Origin: Pseudomonadota bacterium
Lineage (GTDB): Bacteria; Pseudomonadota; Gammaproteobacteria; Pseudomonadales; Oleiphilaceae
Length of the DNA stretch: 64,000 bases
Assembly (NCBI GenBank): GCA_002747395.1
Contig: PDPE01000035.1
Location: forward strand, 1-64,000
Direction of reading: 5' to 3'
Numbering within the stretch: the first letter of the stretch is position 1; every line of letters starts with the position of its first letter. Under the pieces are notes generated by a model, which ran no database searches, was not told where the DNA came from, and saw only the letters and a list, made by a program, of their open reading frames with translations. A program made the translations under genes and the position numbers. Shown piece after piece: positions 19,119 to 28,014 of the stretch.

Positions 19119-20459
19119 CTATCGCTTTTCACTGTCTGAAGTGAGCAAGCCGTTAAGCAGGTGAATTTCTTCGGGGGTGAGTTCTCCGGCCAGATAGTGC
19201 AGCCGTAACCAGGCAAGCAAGTAGGCATACTTGGCTCTCAGCAGGTCTCTGCGAGCCGCAAACTCCTGCTGCAATGCGTTCAGTACATCAACAACGGTGA
19301 CAGCACTGTACTCAAAGCTTTTTGTCATTGCCTTGTGAGATTCCCTGGCAGAGTCAAGCCGTTTTTCCGATGCCGCTATGCGTCTCCAGTTCGAGTTTGC
19401 ATTGAGATAGGCTTCCCGGGTGGAGCGCACGATTTCCCGCATCAAATCTTCCTGCCTCATTTGCTCCAGCTGAACCTGGCTGCGTGATTCCTGAAGGGCA
19501 AAATAGCTGGAACCACCACTGAACAGGGGCAGGCTGACCACCAGGGAGGCGGTGTTCGTTCGATTCCGGGGTGCCCGGGAGTTTTCGAAACCGATATCGC
19601 TTTTTTGATGGCTGAGCCGCAGGTCAACCCTGGGCATAAACCCTCCCCAGGACTGCTTCACTTTCGACTCGGCGGCAGCCACGGTCATTTTACTCGCCAT
19701 CAAGCCCGGATTATTCTGTTTTGCCCGGTCTACCCAGTCGGTCATTTCTCCTTCCACTACAGGAAATGCTGCGTGACTGTCCAACCGGGCGAGCGTACCC
19801 GGAGGTTGGCCGGTCAACCTGACCAGCGCCTCTCTGGCCACTTCCAGTTGATTGAGAATCTCGATTTCATCGGCCTGAATGGTATCCCTGCGGACTCGTG
19901 CGTCCAGCAAGTCGGTCACTTTCACCAGCCCTTTTTCGTAGAGTTTCTCGTAACGGGAAAGCTGGCTTTGCACACTCTCCTTTTCGGCCTGCACCAGTGC
20001 CAGGTTATCGTGTTCACCCAATACGCCCAGGTAGCGCTCTGTCACATCCAGCAGTACGGTGCCAATCACATCCTCCAGCTCGTAACCATAGCGGTCAACC
20101 AGTCTGGCTGTCTTGATTTTGTTACTGATGGCATCAAAATCAAAAATCACCTGGGAAGCCGACACCGCATACTTTTCGCCCTTGTAGCTGTCTCTGCCAC
20201 CTCCGACCTGTGTTCTCTCGTTGTGAGAAAACTGTGAAGAGGCATTCAATTGGGGTAACAGGGGGCTCAAGGCACGCCAGTTTTGATTTTCGCTGATCTC
20301 AAGCTGAAGCTCCGATATTTTCACACGGGGGTCGGAGGACAGGGCTTGCTCCATGACAGAAACCAGGTTTTCAGCCCGGGCAGCCGCCGATAAAATCAAT
20401 AATAAAATGCAGAGAGCGAAAGCTCCCGATATCCGAAAGGCAAGTCTTGCTGCAAGCAT
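19119..20459 (-). CDS. TolC-family outer-membrane channel of the type I secretion system
   Basis: This protein has 446 residues from ATG 20459, chosen because it begins a typical signal peptide (MLAARLAFRISGAFALCILL ... AARA). The longer frame upstream runs through a repeat array. The mature part shows the two-fold repeat of coiled-coil outer-membrane efflux proteins: VMEQALSSDPRV near the start, LLDVTERYLGVL, KVTDLLDARVRRDTI, then the second copy with NNPGLMASKMTVAAAESKVKQ and VTVVDVLNALQQEFAARRDLL. It would form the outer-membrane exit for the RTX protein, together with the HlyD and ABC proteins encoded upstream. Confidence 0.9.
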   Translation of the reverse strand: MLAARLAFRISGAFALCILLLILSAAARAENLVSVMEQALSSDPRVKISELQLEISENQNWRALSPLLPQLNASSQFSHNERTQVGGGRDSYKGEKYAVSASQVIFDFDAISNKIKTARLVDRYGYELEDVIGTVLLDVTERYLGVLGEHDNLALVQAEKESVQSQLSRYEKLYEKGLVKVTDLLDARVRRDTIQADEIEILNQLEVAREALVRLTGQPPGTLARLDSHAAFPVVEGEMTDWVDRAKQNNPGLMASKMTVAAAESKVKQSWGGFMPRVDLRLSHQKSDIGFENSRAPRNRTNTASLVVSLPLFSGGSSYFALQESRSQVQLEQMRQEDLMREIVRSTREAYLNANSNWRRIAASEKRLDSARESHKAMTKSFEYSAVTVVDVLNALQQEFAARRDLLRAKYAYLLAWLRLHYLAGELTPEEIHLLNGLLTSDSEKR

Positions 20460-20470
20460 TGTGTAGGTAT

Positions 20471-20536
20471 CCACGAAATGTAAGAATCCAGGAAATAAAG
20501 TGTCCAGGAAATGTAAGTGTCCACGAATGATCCGGG
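20471..20536. repeat. 16-17-bp tandem repeats upstream of the tolC-like start
   Basis: Units CCACGAAATGTAAGAAT, CCAGGAAATAAAGTGT and CCAGGAAATGTAAGTGT are followed by a decayed copy beginning CCACGAATGATCC. They lie 12 bp upstream of the chosen start codon and would be in the leader of the mRNA. Confidence 0.85.
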
Positions 20537-20607
20537 TCATATTGTCCCGGGTGAGTGAAAAAACAGGTGAAGAGAAGGCAAACCGGGCACCTGGAGCCGT
20601 GCCCTGA

Positions 20608-20655
20608 TCACACATTCAATCAATCACACACTTAATCAATCACGCATTCAGTCGG
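20608..20655. repeat. Three 16-bp tandem repeats after the hlyD-like gene
   Basis: TCACACATTCAATCAA, TCACACACTTAATCAA and TCACGCATTCAGTCGG are consecutive and end 9 bp from the last codon of the adaptor gene. Confidence 0.85.
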
Positions 20656-20664
20656 CCACGGCGA

Positions 20665-21990
20665 CTAATCTTCCAGCATAGACCGATGAAAGGCATTGGT
20701 TGCAGGCTGAATGATGTACTCCAGCAATGTTCGGGCGCCGGTATTGATCAATACTTCGGCCGGCATGCCCGGGAGCAGCTTCAATTCACCCAGGGCTTCA
20801 ATACTCTCTTCACTGACTTCAACCCGGGCCAGATAGTAGGGCATGCCGGTCTGCTCGTTCAACAGGCGATCCGCAGACAAACTCACCAGGGTTCCTGTCG
20901 CAATCGGAGTGGTGGCACTTTTGAATGCACTGAATCTGATTTCCGCTGTCGTGCCCGTCTGCACCCGGTCAATATCAATGGGCGAGACCTGCGCCTCAAC
21001 CACCAGTTCTTCCGTCTGGGGCACAATATCCAGAATGGCCGAGCCGGCCCCGATAACCCCGCCGACAGTGTGCACGGACATACCCAGAACCATACCTGAA
21101 TCCGGGGCTTTTACCACCGCCCGGGAAACCGTGTCTTCCACCGCAGAAACCCGCTCGTTAATATCATGCAGTTTGGCCTGCACTTCGCCAAGCTGATTGA
21201 CTACCTCGGTTCGAAATTCCTTGTTCAACTGGAGAATCTGCAGCCGGGTCTCACCCACCTTGATTTCGTTGGCGGCAATGCCGGATTTGCCTTCTCCGAT
21301 CTCTCCCTGCAATCTGGCAAGGCTTCTTTTCAGCTCTCGCAAACGCTGCTTGTCAGCATAGCCTTCCCTGACCAGTGACTCCAGTTCGCCAATTTCTTCC
21401 TGATAGGAGGCTGCCAGGGCATGCCGGCTTTTCTGAACGGCAGCGATTCCGTCGATTTGGGATTGCAATTGGTCTATTCGATGTTCAAGCACGGAAATCT
21501 CCCCTTCACGGGCATTTTTTCGTGCCATAAACACCTGATTCTGGCCCTGTTTTGCTTCAACCAGGCGTTTGTCATCGAGCGCCGTCAGCTCTTCAGGGTA
21601 CACCACCCTGTCCAGGTCATCCCGTTCGGACAGCAGGCGCGATTCCAGCGTTTTGAACGAGATATACTGGCTTTTCAGTATTTCCAGCTGGGCACGGGCC
21701 TGGGTGTCGTCGATGACGACCAGCACGTCGTCTTTTTTAACTACATCGCCATCACGAACCAGAATATCCTTGACGATCCCCCCTTCAAGATGCTGCACCG
21801 TTTTACGGTAGTCCTTGACCATGACCACACCGGGAGCCAGCGCAGCACTGTCCAGGGGTGCAAAGGCTGCCCAACCGCCAAACAAACCAAAGGTAATGGC
21901 CAGGATGATTAAACCGGTTATTTTGAATACGGTATCCGTTGTTTTCAGCTCGACCTGTTTTTTTTGCGCTTGAGCCAAATCTTCAGACAT
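20665..21990 (-). CDS. HlyD-family periplasmic adaptor of type I secretion
   Basis: This protein has 441 residues. A single N-terminal membrane span (FKITGLIILAITFGLFGGWA, about 23-45) is followed by a lipoyl-type segment (VKDYRKTVQHLEGGIVKDIL), a long coiled-coil hairpin (about 100-270) and a beta-barrel part with VVKAPDSGMVLGMSVHTVGG. The C-terminal end LRTVLEYI-like (ARTLLEYIIQPATNAFHRSM) is typical of HlyD/PrtE adaptors. GGAAGGAG lies upstream of the ATG. It links the ABC ATPase to the TolC channel. Confidence 0.93.
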   Translation of the reverse strand: MSEDLAQAQKKQVELKTTDTVFKITGLIILAITFGLFGGWAAFAPLDSAALAPGVVMVKDYRKTVQHLEGGIVKDILVRDGDVVKKDDVLVVIDDTQARAQLEILKSQYISFKTLESRLLSERDDLDRVVYPEELTALDDKRLVEAKQGQNQVFMARKNAREGEISVLEHRIDQLQSQIDGIAAVQKSRHALAASYQEEIGELESLVREGYADKQRLRELKRSLARLQGEIGEGKSGIAANEIKVGETRLQILQLNKEFRTEVVNQLGEVQAKLHDINERVSAVEDTVSRAVVKAPDSGMVLGMSVHTVGGVIGAGSAILDIVPQTEELVVEAQVSPIDIDRVQTGTTAEIRFSAFKSATTPIATGTLVSLSADRLLNEQTGMPYYLARVEVSEESIEALGELKLLPGMPAEVLINTGARTLLEYIIQPATNAFHRSMLED

Positions 21991-22053
21991 TCATCACTCC
22001 TTCCTGCACGGGAGAACCCTTGCATCTGTTACTGTCGTTTTTTATCACTGTCG

Positions 22054-22104
22054 TTTTTTCCGATCAGGCATTTTTTCTGATCAGCCATTCTTTCCGATCA
22101 GGCC
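22054..22104. repeat. Three 17-bp tandem repeats covering the end of the ABC gene
   Basis: TTTTTTCCGATCAGGCA, TTTTTTCTGATCAGCCA and TTCTTTCCGATCAGGCC are consecutive. The third unit contains the TGA stop codon of the type I ABC gene (22098-22100). A shorter duplication, ACTGTCGTTTTTT, lies next to the array at 22031-22059. Confidence 0.88.
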
Positions 22105-23858
22105 GGCTTTATTGGTGTCGTCAACGGAACATTCTGCGCAGGAACCCGCTTTCTGGCTGCCTGTTGCTGGGCAGCAACCTGCTCCTGCATTTTCTTCATC
22201 ACCTCTTCCTTGGGCCCATACAGGGTAACGATTCCCTCTTTCATCACCAGCAGTTTATCGACACTGGCAATCACACTGGTGCGGTGGGAGATGATAATCA
22301 CGGTCGCACCCTGTTGTTTCAGCTGCCTCATCGCGTTGGCCAGAGCAACATCTCCCTGATCATCAAGATTCGAGTTGGGTTCATCCAATACGACCAGACG
22401 CGGCTCACCATACAATGCCCTGGCCAGCCCGATTCTCTGTCGTTGACCACCGGATAGCCCGCCACCGTTTGCACCAATCGTCGTATCATAGCCCTCGGCC
22501 AATCGAAGAATCATATCGTGAACGCCCGCCATTTTTGCAGCTGCAACCACCTTGGCCGGGTCTACATCACCAAACCGGGCGATATTCTGACTGATGGTAC
22601 CTTCAAACAGCTCGATGTCCTGGGGCAAGTAGCCGATAAACGGCCCCAGGTCTTCCCGGTTCCAGGTAAACACGTCGGCACCGTCCAGGCGAATCTTGCC
22701 GCCTATGGTGGGCCAGATACCGAGGATACCTCTGGCCAGCGTTGACTTGCCGGCAGCGCTCGGGCCTATCATGCCGACAATATCACCCTTGTTGACAGCA
22801 AAACTGACATTCTTGACAACCGGGGTTTTACTGCCCGGCGGGGTAATAATCGCCCCTTCTACCGTCACCACACCTTCAGGGTCAGGCAATGCCATGCGCT
22901 CCTGGTCGGCCGGAATTTTTGTCAGCATTTCATTCAATCGCTGATACTGGGAGCGGGCACTGACAAACTGCTTCCAGGTTCCGATCATCAGATCAATGGG
23001 GGCAAGGGCCCTGCCCAGCAATATCGAACCGGCTATCATCAAACCCGGCGAAATCTCACCTTCTATCGCCAGGTACGCACCCAGACCGAGCACCAGGGAT
23101 TGCACTGTCATTCGAATCACTTTTGACAGGGAGGTAATCAGGCCCGCCTTTCTGCTGGCTTCTGCCTGCAGATAGAGCACCTGTTTGTGTTTGTCGGCCC
23201 AGACGTCACGGATATCAGACAACATACCCATTGACTCGATAACCTCGGCATTGCGCAGGTTCTTGGTGACAAACATATTGGCACCTATCGATACCCTGTT
23301 GGCTTCAGACAACGGCTTTTGTGTCACTTTCTCGTTCACGACAGCCAGAATAATCAAAATAACGGCAGCGGCCACGCCAACAAAACCGAACCAGGGATGG
23401 AAAACAAACATCACGGCGAGATAGATGGGAATCCAGGGAGAGTCAAAAAAAGCAAACAGACCATTACCGGTCATAAACTGGCGAAGCCCTGTCATATCGG
23501 TCAGGGGCTGGGCGCTGGCCTGCATTCCGCCAGTGAACAGCGCCTGTTTGAATGACGCATTGAACAGACGGGCTCCCAACAGGGTATCGAGCCGCGTACT
23601 TACCCGAACCAGTATCTGGGAGCGAACCCACTCCAGCCCGCCGAGGGTGACAAACATCAGAATCATAATCAGTGTCAGCATCAACAGTGTTGAATGGCTG
23701 CCACTGGTTACCACCCGGTCATAAACCTGCAGCATGTAAATGGCAGGAGTCAGCATCAGCGTATTGATAAAAAGGCTGAAGAAACCTACGGTAAAAAAAG
23801 AACTTCGACAAAAGCCCAGGGCTTTCTGGAGGTCGGTTTTGTTGTCAGTCTGACTCAT
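22098..23858 (-). CDS. Type I secretion ABC transporter (PrtD/HlyB type)
   Basis: This protein has 586 residues. The N-terminal half has about six membrane spans (FFTVGFFSLFINTLMLTPAI first) with the PrtD-type segment YMLQVYDRVVTSGSHSTLLML and no C39 peptidase domain. The C-terminal ATPase has Walker A GPSAAGKST (about 361-369), signature LSGGQRQR and Walker B LVVLDEPNSNLD, then the switch SHRTS. PrtD-type exporters serve RTX proteins with uncleaved C-terminal signals, in agreement with the RTX gene at 811-9198. Shine-Dalgarno is weak. Confidence 0.93.
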   Translation of the reverse strand: MSQTDNKTDLQKALGFCRSSFFTVGFFSLFINTLMLTPAIYMLQVYDRVVTSGSHSTLLMLTLIMILMFVTLGGLEWVRSQILVRVSTRLDTLLGARLFNASFKQALFTGGMQASAQPLTDMTGLRQFMTGNGLFAFFDSPWIPIYLAVMFVFHPWFGFVGVAAAVILIILAVVNEKVTQKPLSEANRVSIGANMFVTKNLRNAEVIESMGMLSDIRDVWADKHKQVLYLQAEASRKAGLITSLSKVIRMTVQSLVLGLGAYLAIEGEISPGLMIAGSILLGRALAPIDLMIGTWKQFVSARSQYQRLNEMLTKIPADQERMALPDPEGVVTVEGAIITPPGSKTPVVKNVSFAVNKGDIVGMIGPSAAGKSTLARGILGIWPTIGGKIRLDGADVFTWNREDLGPFIGYLPQDIELFEGTISQNIARFGDVDPAKVVAAAKMAGVHDMILRLAEGYDTTIGANGGGLSGGQRQRIGLARALYGEPRLVVLDEPNSNLDDQGDVALANAMRQLKQQGATVIIISHRTSVIASVDKLLVMKEGIVTLYGPKEEVMKKMQEQVAAQQQAARKRVPAQNVPLTTPIKPA

Positions 23859-23885
23859 AATCCACTATTCATGCGCTAATCATGT

Positions 23886-23951
23886 GTTAAATACTGGCTC
23901 ATCCGGGAGCCGACATGCGTTACATACCGACTCATCCGGGAGCCTGCATGG
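23886..23951. repeat. Two 33-bp tandem repeats upstream of the type I ABC gene
   Basis: Two consecutive 33-bp units (23886-23918, 23919-23951) share the segment CTCATCCGGGAGCC and differ at about seven positions. They lie 27 bp upstream of the ABC start codon. Confidence 0.88.
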
Positions 23952-24069
23952 GTGAAATTCGGATAAATCTGCAAGTGGCTGCTTCCCGAAGGTTGCAGCG
24001 ACCCGGATTCAGGGTGGCGTATTCTACACCAGGCAATGCTCAACAAGCAATGCACTGATTATTTTTCAC

Positions 24070-25221
24070 TCAAGGCAAGCCCTGGTGCAGCTTGCGATCA
24101 TGGTACAGCTTGCGATAAAGCTGCTCGTAACTCCTGCACATGGTCTCACCGGTGAAGTATTCCTGATAACGGCGTCTGGCCTGTTCTCCCAGCCTGGTTG
24201 CCAGGTGCCTGTCGGAGGCAAGTGATTGAATTGCATCAGCCAATATATGGGGGTCACCTGGCGAAACCACAAGGCCGGTTTCATTTTTTTTGTTGACAAA
24301 AGAGGTACCTGTACCAATCTCGGCGGTAATCATAGGCTTGCCATGCATCGATGCCTCGAGGAGAGTGACCCCGAACGCCTCCGAGCGCAAATGGGAAGGG
24401 AAAACCACCGCCCGACACAGCCGAAACAGGGCGGCTTTGACTTCATCCGAGACAAAGCCGAGAAAAGTGACATTGTGCAAACCCAGCTTTTTTGCCTGCT
24501 GTTTCAAGTTTGCCTCTTCCGGCCCGGCCCCGGCGATTACCATTCGGATTTCTGCCTGTTTTCTGTCAAGCAGGCTCAGTGCCTGTAATAGTATATGCAA
24601 GCCCTTGTAATAACGAAGCACCCCGACAAAGAGAAAAAAGTCACGGCCCGACTCTTTTTCCTGGCGATTCAGCCATTCTTCCCGCACCTCCGGATAACCG
24701 GCCTCATCCAGCCCTATGGGTATGACGGTTGTCTTGAACCTGAATTTTTTCAGCACCGGGCTTGATTCCACATAGTTGGGTGAGGTAGCAACGATTTGAT
24801 CCACCTTGCCCAAAAAACGGTGCATCAGCGGACGGTATAACCCGAGCAACTGCTTCTGGCGGATAATATCGGAATGGTAGGTCACCAGAGAGGGCTTTTG
24901 CACCCGGTTAACCAGGTGCATGACGTCCGCAAACGGCCAGGGAAAGTGGTAATGGATAATATCAGCCCATGCAACCAGCGAGCGAAACAGTGACCACCCG
25001 CGAAACGCCATATTGCAGGATGCCACTTCGAGGTGCTGCTGCACACGGTAGACGCGCGAGTGTGGCAGGTTGATCACCCAGGGGTCCCGGCTCGTAGTGA
25101 ATGAAAAAACACGGTTTTCCACTCCCAGCCTGAACGTGCCGGAGCAAATCTGCCGGATGACTTCTTCCAGTCCACCCCGGGTGTCCGGGTAGGAGGTTCG
25201 ATATACGTGTAATACTTTCAT
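24070..25221 (-). CDS. GT4 family glycosyltransferase
   Basis: This protein has 383 residues from ATG 25221 (MKVLHVYRTSYPDTRGGLEE), with AGGAAA upstream. The longer frame begins with unlikely sequence. GGLEEVIRQI is the N-terminal loop. FVGVLRYYKGLHILL starts the donor half, and SEAFGVTLLEASMHGKPMI is the EX7E motif. The pattern KKNETGLVVSPGDP also fits GT4. It is the first gene of the minus-strand surface cluster and is separated by 211 bp, including a tandem repeat, from the secretion genes. Confidence 0.88.
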   Translation of the reverse strand: MKVLHVYRTSYPDTRGGLEEVIRQICSGTFRLGVENRVFSFTTSRDPWVINLPHSRVYRVQQHLEVASCNMAFRGWSLFRSLVAWADIIHYHFPWPFADVMHLVNRVQKPSLVTYHSDIIRQKQLLGLYRPLMHRFLGKVDQIVATSPNYVESSPVLKKFRFKTTVIPIGLDEAGYPEVREEWLNRQEKESGRDFFLFVGVLRYYKGLHILLQALSLLDRKQAEIRMVIAGAGPEEANLKQQAKKLGLHNVTFLGFVSDEVKAALFRLCRAVVFPSHLRSEAFGVTLLEASMHGKPMITAEIGTGTSFVNKKNETGLVVSPGDPHILADAIQSLASDRHLATRLGEQARRRYQEYFTGETMCRSYEQLYRKLYHDRKLHQGLP

Positions 25222-25319
25222 AAGTACGGGTTTCCTGATTTGCCTTGCACCGGTTTGCCTGCAAGGCAAGCCGGAATTCAGTTCGCAATTTCTGCAATCA
25301 AACCGGGGCCGCCCAAATG

Positions 25320-26852
25320 CTATTTTGCACGACCGGATCGTTCGAATTTGCGATAGCCGAGCGCTTCAGAAAGATGACGGGCACTGACTCCTGCCGCCCC
25401 CTCCAGGTCGGCAATGGTTCTGCTGACCCGCATTACCTTGTGTATCCCGCGGGCCGACATGCGCAATCGGGATACCGCCGCTTCCAGTATTTGTATGGCA
25501 TGACGGTCAAGCTGGCAGTGGCGCTCCAGCTCCCGCCCTGACAAGAGTGCGTTCATCTTGCCTCGTTGTCTCTGCACCTCACGCGCCCCGGTGACCCTGG
25601 CTCGAATGACATGACTGGGCTCGGCGGCCTTTTCCTGTGCCTTTTCAGATGCCGGGCGGGTAAACACCGTCGCCTTTTGTGCCGGCACTTCCACTTGCAG
25701 GTCAAACCGATCCAACAGGGGGCCGGACAGTTTGCCACGATAGCGCTCGATTTGTATCTCGCTGTCCGTGCAGGCAATGTCCGGGTGCCCCAGATAGCCG
25801 CAGGGGCAGGGGTTCATCGCTGCCACCAGTAAAAATCTGGCCGGAAACGTCAGGCTGCCTGATGCCCGTGAAATAACAATTTCACCGGATTCCAGCGGTT
25901 CTCGCATAACTTCCAGCACCCGTCGCTCGAACTCTGGCAACTCGTCAAGGAACAGAACACCATGATGGGCAAGCGAGATTTCACCGGGCCTTGGCACCGA
26001 GCCTCCTCCCACCAGTGCCGCTCCCGATGCACTGTGGTGGGGTTGCCGAAACGGCCGGTCCAGCCAGGACCCGGCCTGTTTCATCAACCCTGCTACCGAA
26101 TGGACTGTCGCCACTTCCAGGGATTCTTCCCGGGTCAGGGGAGGCATAATACCCGGCAGCCGGGAGGCCAGCATACTTTTGCCTGTCCCCGGCGGGCCGT
26201 AAAGCAGGACATGATGATTGCCCGCAGCGGCCACTTCCATCGCCCGTTTGGCCTGGTATTGGCCGTTCACGTCGGAAAAGTCCGCATAGCCATTCTTTAT
26301 ATCCGGCCCTGTTGCTTCGCTTTGATACAGGGGCAACGGAGACCCGCCTAGCAAAAGCTCGCACAGGTGCTGCAAAGAGCGCACTCCCGCCAGTTGACCG
26401 GTATCACTCAATGCGGCTTCTTCACAGTTTTGCTCGGGCAACACCAGAGTGCGCCGACTTTTGCCGCAGGCCAGAGTGGTCGGCAAAATACCGGTTACAC
26501 TTCGCAGTTCTCCCGAAAGCGCCAATTCCCCGACAAACTCCATGTCACTCAGGCCGGCATCAGGTACCTGGCCTGACGCGACAACAATGCCAATCGCAAT
26601 GGCCAGATCAAAACGCCCGCCGCATTTGGGCAAGTCCGCCGGCGCCAGGTTGACGGTGATTCTGCGCGCAGGAAATTCGAAACCGGCATTCAGGATGGCA
26701 CTGCGCACCCGATCCTTGCTTTCCTTGACTGCCGTTTCCGGCAAACCGACGATAGACAGGCCAGGCAAACCATTGGCCAGATGCACTTCAACCGTAACCA
26801 GGGGTGCAAGCACTCCCAATTGGGCACGGGTATATATAATGGATAAAGACAT
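25320..26852 (-). CDS. comM: ComM/YifB-family Mg-chelatase-like AAA+ ATPase
   Basis: This protein has 510 residues, the usual family length. The N-terminal domain (LPGLSIVGLPETAVKESKDRV, FPARRITVNLAPADLPK) is the ChlI-like S5-fold part. Walker A GPPGTGKSM is followed by VLFLDELPEF (Walker B), NPCPCGYLGH and the C-terminal helical domain (SARGIHKVMRVSRTIADLEG). ComM is a hexameric helicase that promotes branch migration during natural transformation. AAGGA precedes the ATG. It stands directly downstream of ubiK, as in Pseudomonas. Confidence 0.95.
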   Translation of the reverse strand: MSLSIIYTRAQLGVLAPLVTVEVHLANGLPGLSIVGLPETAVKESKDRVRSAILNAGFEFPARRITVNLAPADLPKCGGRFDLAIAIGIVVASGQVPDAGLSDMEFVGELALSGELRSVTGILPTTLACGKSRRTLVLPEQNCEEAALSDTGQLAGVRSLQHLCELLLGGSPLPLYQSEATGPDIKNGYADFSDVNGQYQAKRAMEVAAAGNHHVLLYGPPGTGKSMLASRLPGIMPPLTREESLEVATVHSVAGLMKQAGSWLDRPFRQPHHSASGAALVGGGSVPRPGEISLAHHGVLFLDELPEFERRVLEVMREPLESGEIVISRASGSLTFPARFLLVAAMNPCPCGYLGHPDIACTDSEIQIERYRGKLSGPLLDRFDLQVEVPAQKATVFTRPASEKAQEKAAEPSHVIRARVTGAREVQRQRGKMNALLSGRELERHCQLDRHAIQILEAAVSRLRMSARGIHKVMRVSRTIADLEGAAGVSARHLSEALGYRKFERSGRAK

Positions 26853-26902
26853 ATTCCTTCCCTGGAATGTTATTGGATATCACTATCTCCGAATATCTCT
26901 GA

Positions 26903-27151
26903 CTAATCAGCCAGTTTTTCGAGTTCAGCCACACGTTTTTCCAGTGCCTCGACCTTCTCCCTGGTTTTTTTCAGCACTTCCTGTTGTATGTCAAATTCTT
27001 CTCTGGTGACCAGGTCAAGCTTGCCTAAAACAGAGGACACTGCCACCTTGAGATTTTCCTGGACGTCTTCCTGCGCCTGTTTGGCAACGTCAGGCAGCAA
27101 CTGGCCAAACTGCTGGTGAAGGTTATTCAGTAATTCATGGGGTTTCACCAT
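26903..27151 (-). CDS. ubiK: Ubiquinone biosynthesis accessory factor UbiK
   Basis: This 82-residue protein has an N-terminal amphipathic segment (ELLNNLHQQFGQLLPDV) and a C-terminal coiled coil (LDLVTREEFDIQQEVLKKTR ... LEKRVAELEKL), the BMFP arrangement that forms trimers with UbiJ in the Ubi complex. Its Shine-Dalgarno GGAGGAG is present three times because of a 14-bp tandem repeat directly upstream. It is divergent from glnK and probably co-transcribed with comM. Confidence 0.93.
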   Translation of the reverse strand: MVKPHELLNNLHQQFGQLLPDVAKQAQEDVQENLKVAVSSVLGKLDLVTREEFDIQQEVLKKTREKVEALEKRVAELEKLAD

Positions 27152-27153
27152 TG

Positions 27154-27204
27154 TTTCTCCTCCCGAGTTTCTCCTCCCGAATTATTTCTCCTCTCCTCCC
27201 GAGG
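27154..27204. repeat. Triplicated Shine-Dalgarno repeat upstream of ubiK
   Basis: TTTCTCCTCCCGAG (27154-27167), TTTCTCCTCCCGAA (27168-27181) and an expanded third copy (27182-27204) are consecutive. On the ubiK strand each unit carries GGGAGGAGAAA, a strong ribosome-binding sequence. Only the copy nearest the ATG is well spaced. Confidence 0.88.
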
Positions 27205-27288
27205 CTGGAATGCAGTGTATCAGAGACTGCCGATTTGAGATAGAACCTGGTCGATAACTTGACCCATAACAAGGCAGAACGCGATGCC

Positions 27289-27305
27289 TGCACCAGAATC
27301 GTTCA
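27289..27305 (+). promoter_or_regulatory. Candidate NtrC enhancer site
   Basis: TGCACCA-GAA-TCGTTCA matches the NtrC palindrome TGCACCA-N3-TGGTGCA at 12 of 14 defined bases. It lies 127 bp upstream of the sigma-54 -24 element, a normal enhancer distance. Confidence 0.55.
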
Positions 27306-27431
27306 CTACAAAGCGCGATGCGCTATAATTGAGCCTTGATTGGATTTCATTGAGCTTTCATTGAACTCTTGAAAGCAAGGAGAAACAGGAGAATTATCTT
27401 ATCTAATTGATATAAATAGATTATTTTGAAT

Positions 27432-27447
27432 TGGCACAGTGTATGCT
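27432..27447 (+). promoter_or_regulatory. Sigma-54 promoter of glnK-amtB
   Basis: TGGCAC-AGTGT-ATGCT matches the -24/-12 consensus TGGCAC-N5-TTGCW except for one base. GG and GC are exactly 10 bases apart. Transcription would start near 27458, at a 9-bp inverted repeat AATACGCAC/GTGCGTATT (27453-27461, 27485-27493), so the mRNA may begin with a stem-loop. Confidence 0.85.
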
Positions 27448-27571
27448 TTCTGAATACGCACATCATCCGCACACATGTAAATCTGTGCGTATTTACGGCT
27501 CAACACTGTTGATCACCACTGCTGATCACCGACCCTGACAGGCAGGTGATTCATTTTTAACACACATTTAA

Positions 27572-27937
<366 letters not shown>

Positions 27938-28014
27938 GCACCTCGTCAATCAGCTATCCGGGCTGAATCACACCAATCATCTGAATAAACAAGCCTCGTG
28001 CGGAGGGCTTTTTA

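Noticed and set aside
20460..20615. Longer N terminus for the TolC-like protein (52 extra residues)
   Set aside because: The extension translates through the tandem repeats (HFLDTLFPGFLHF), and a clean signal peptide begins at ATG 20459.
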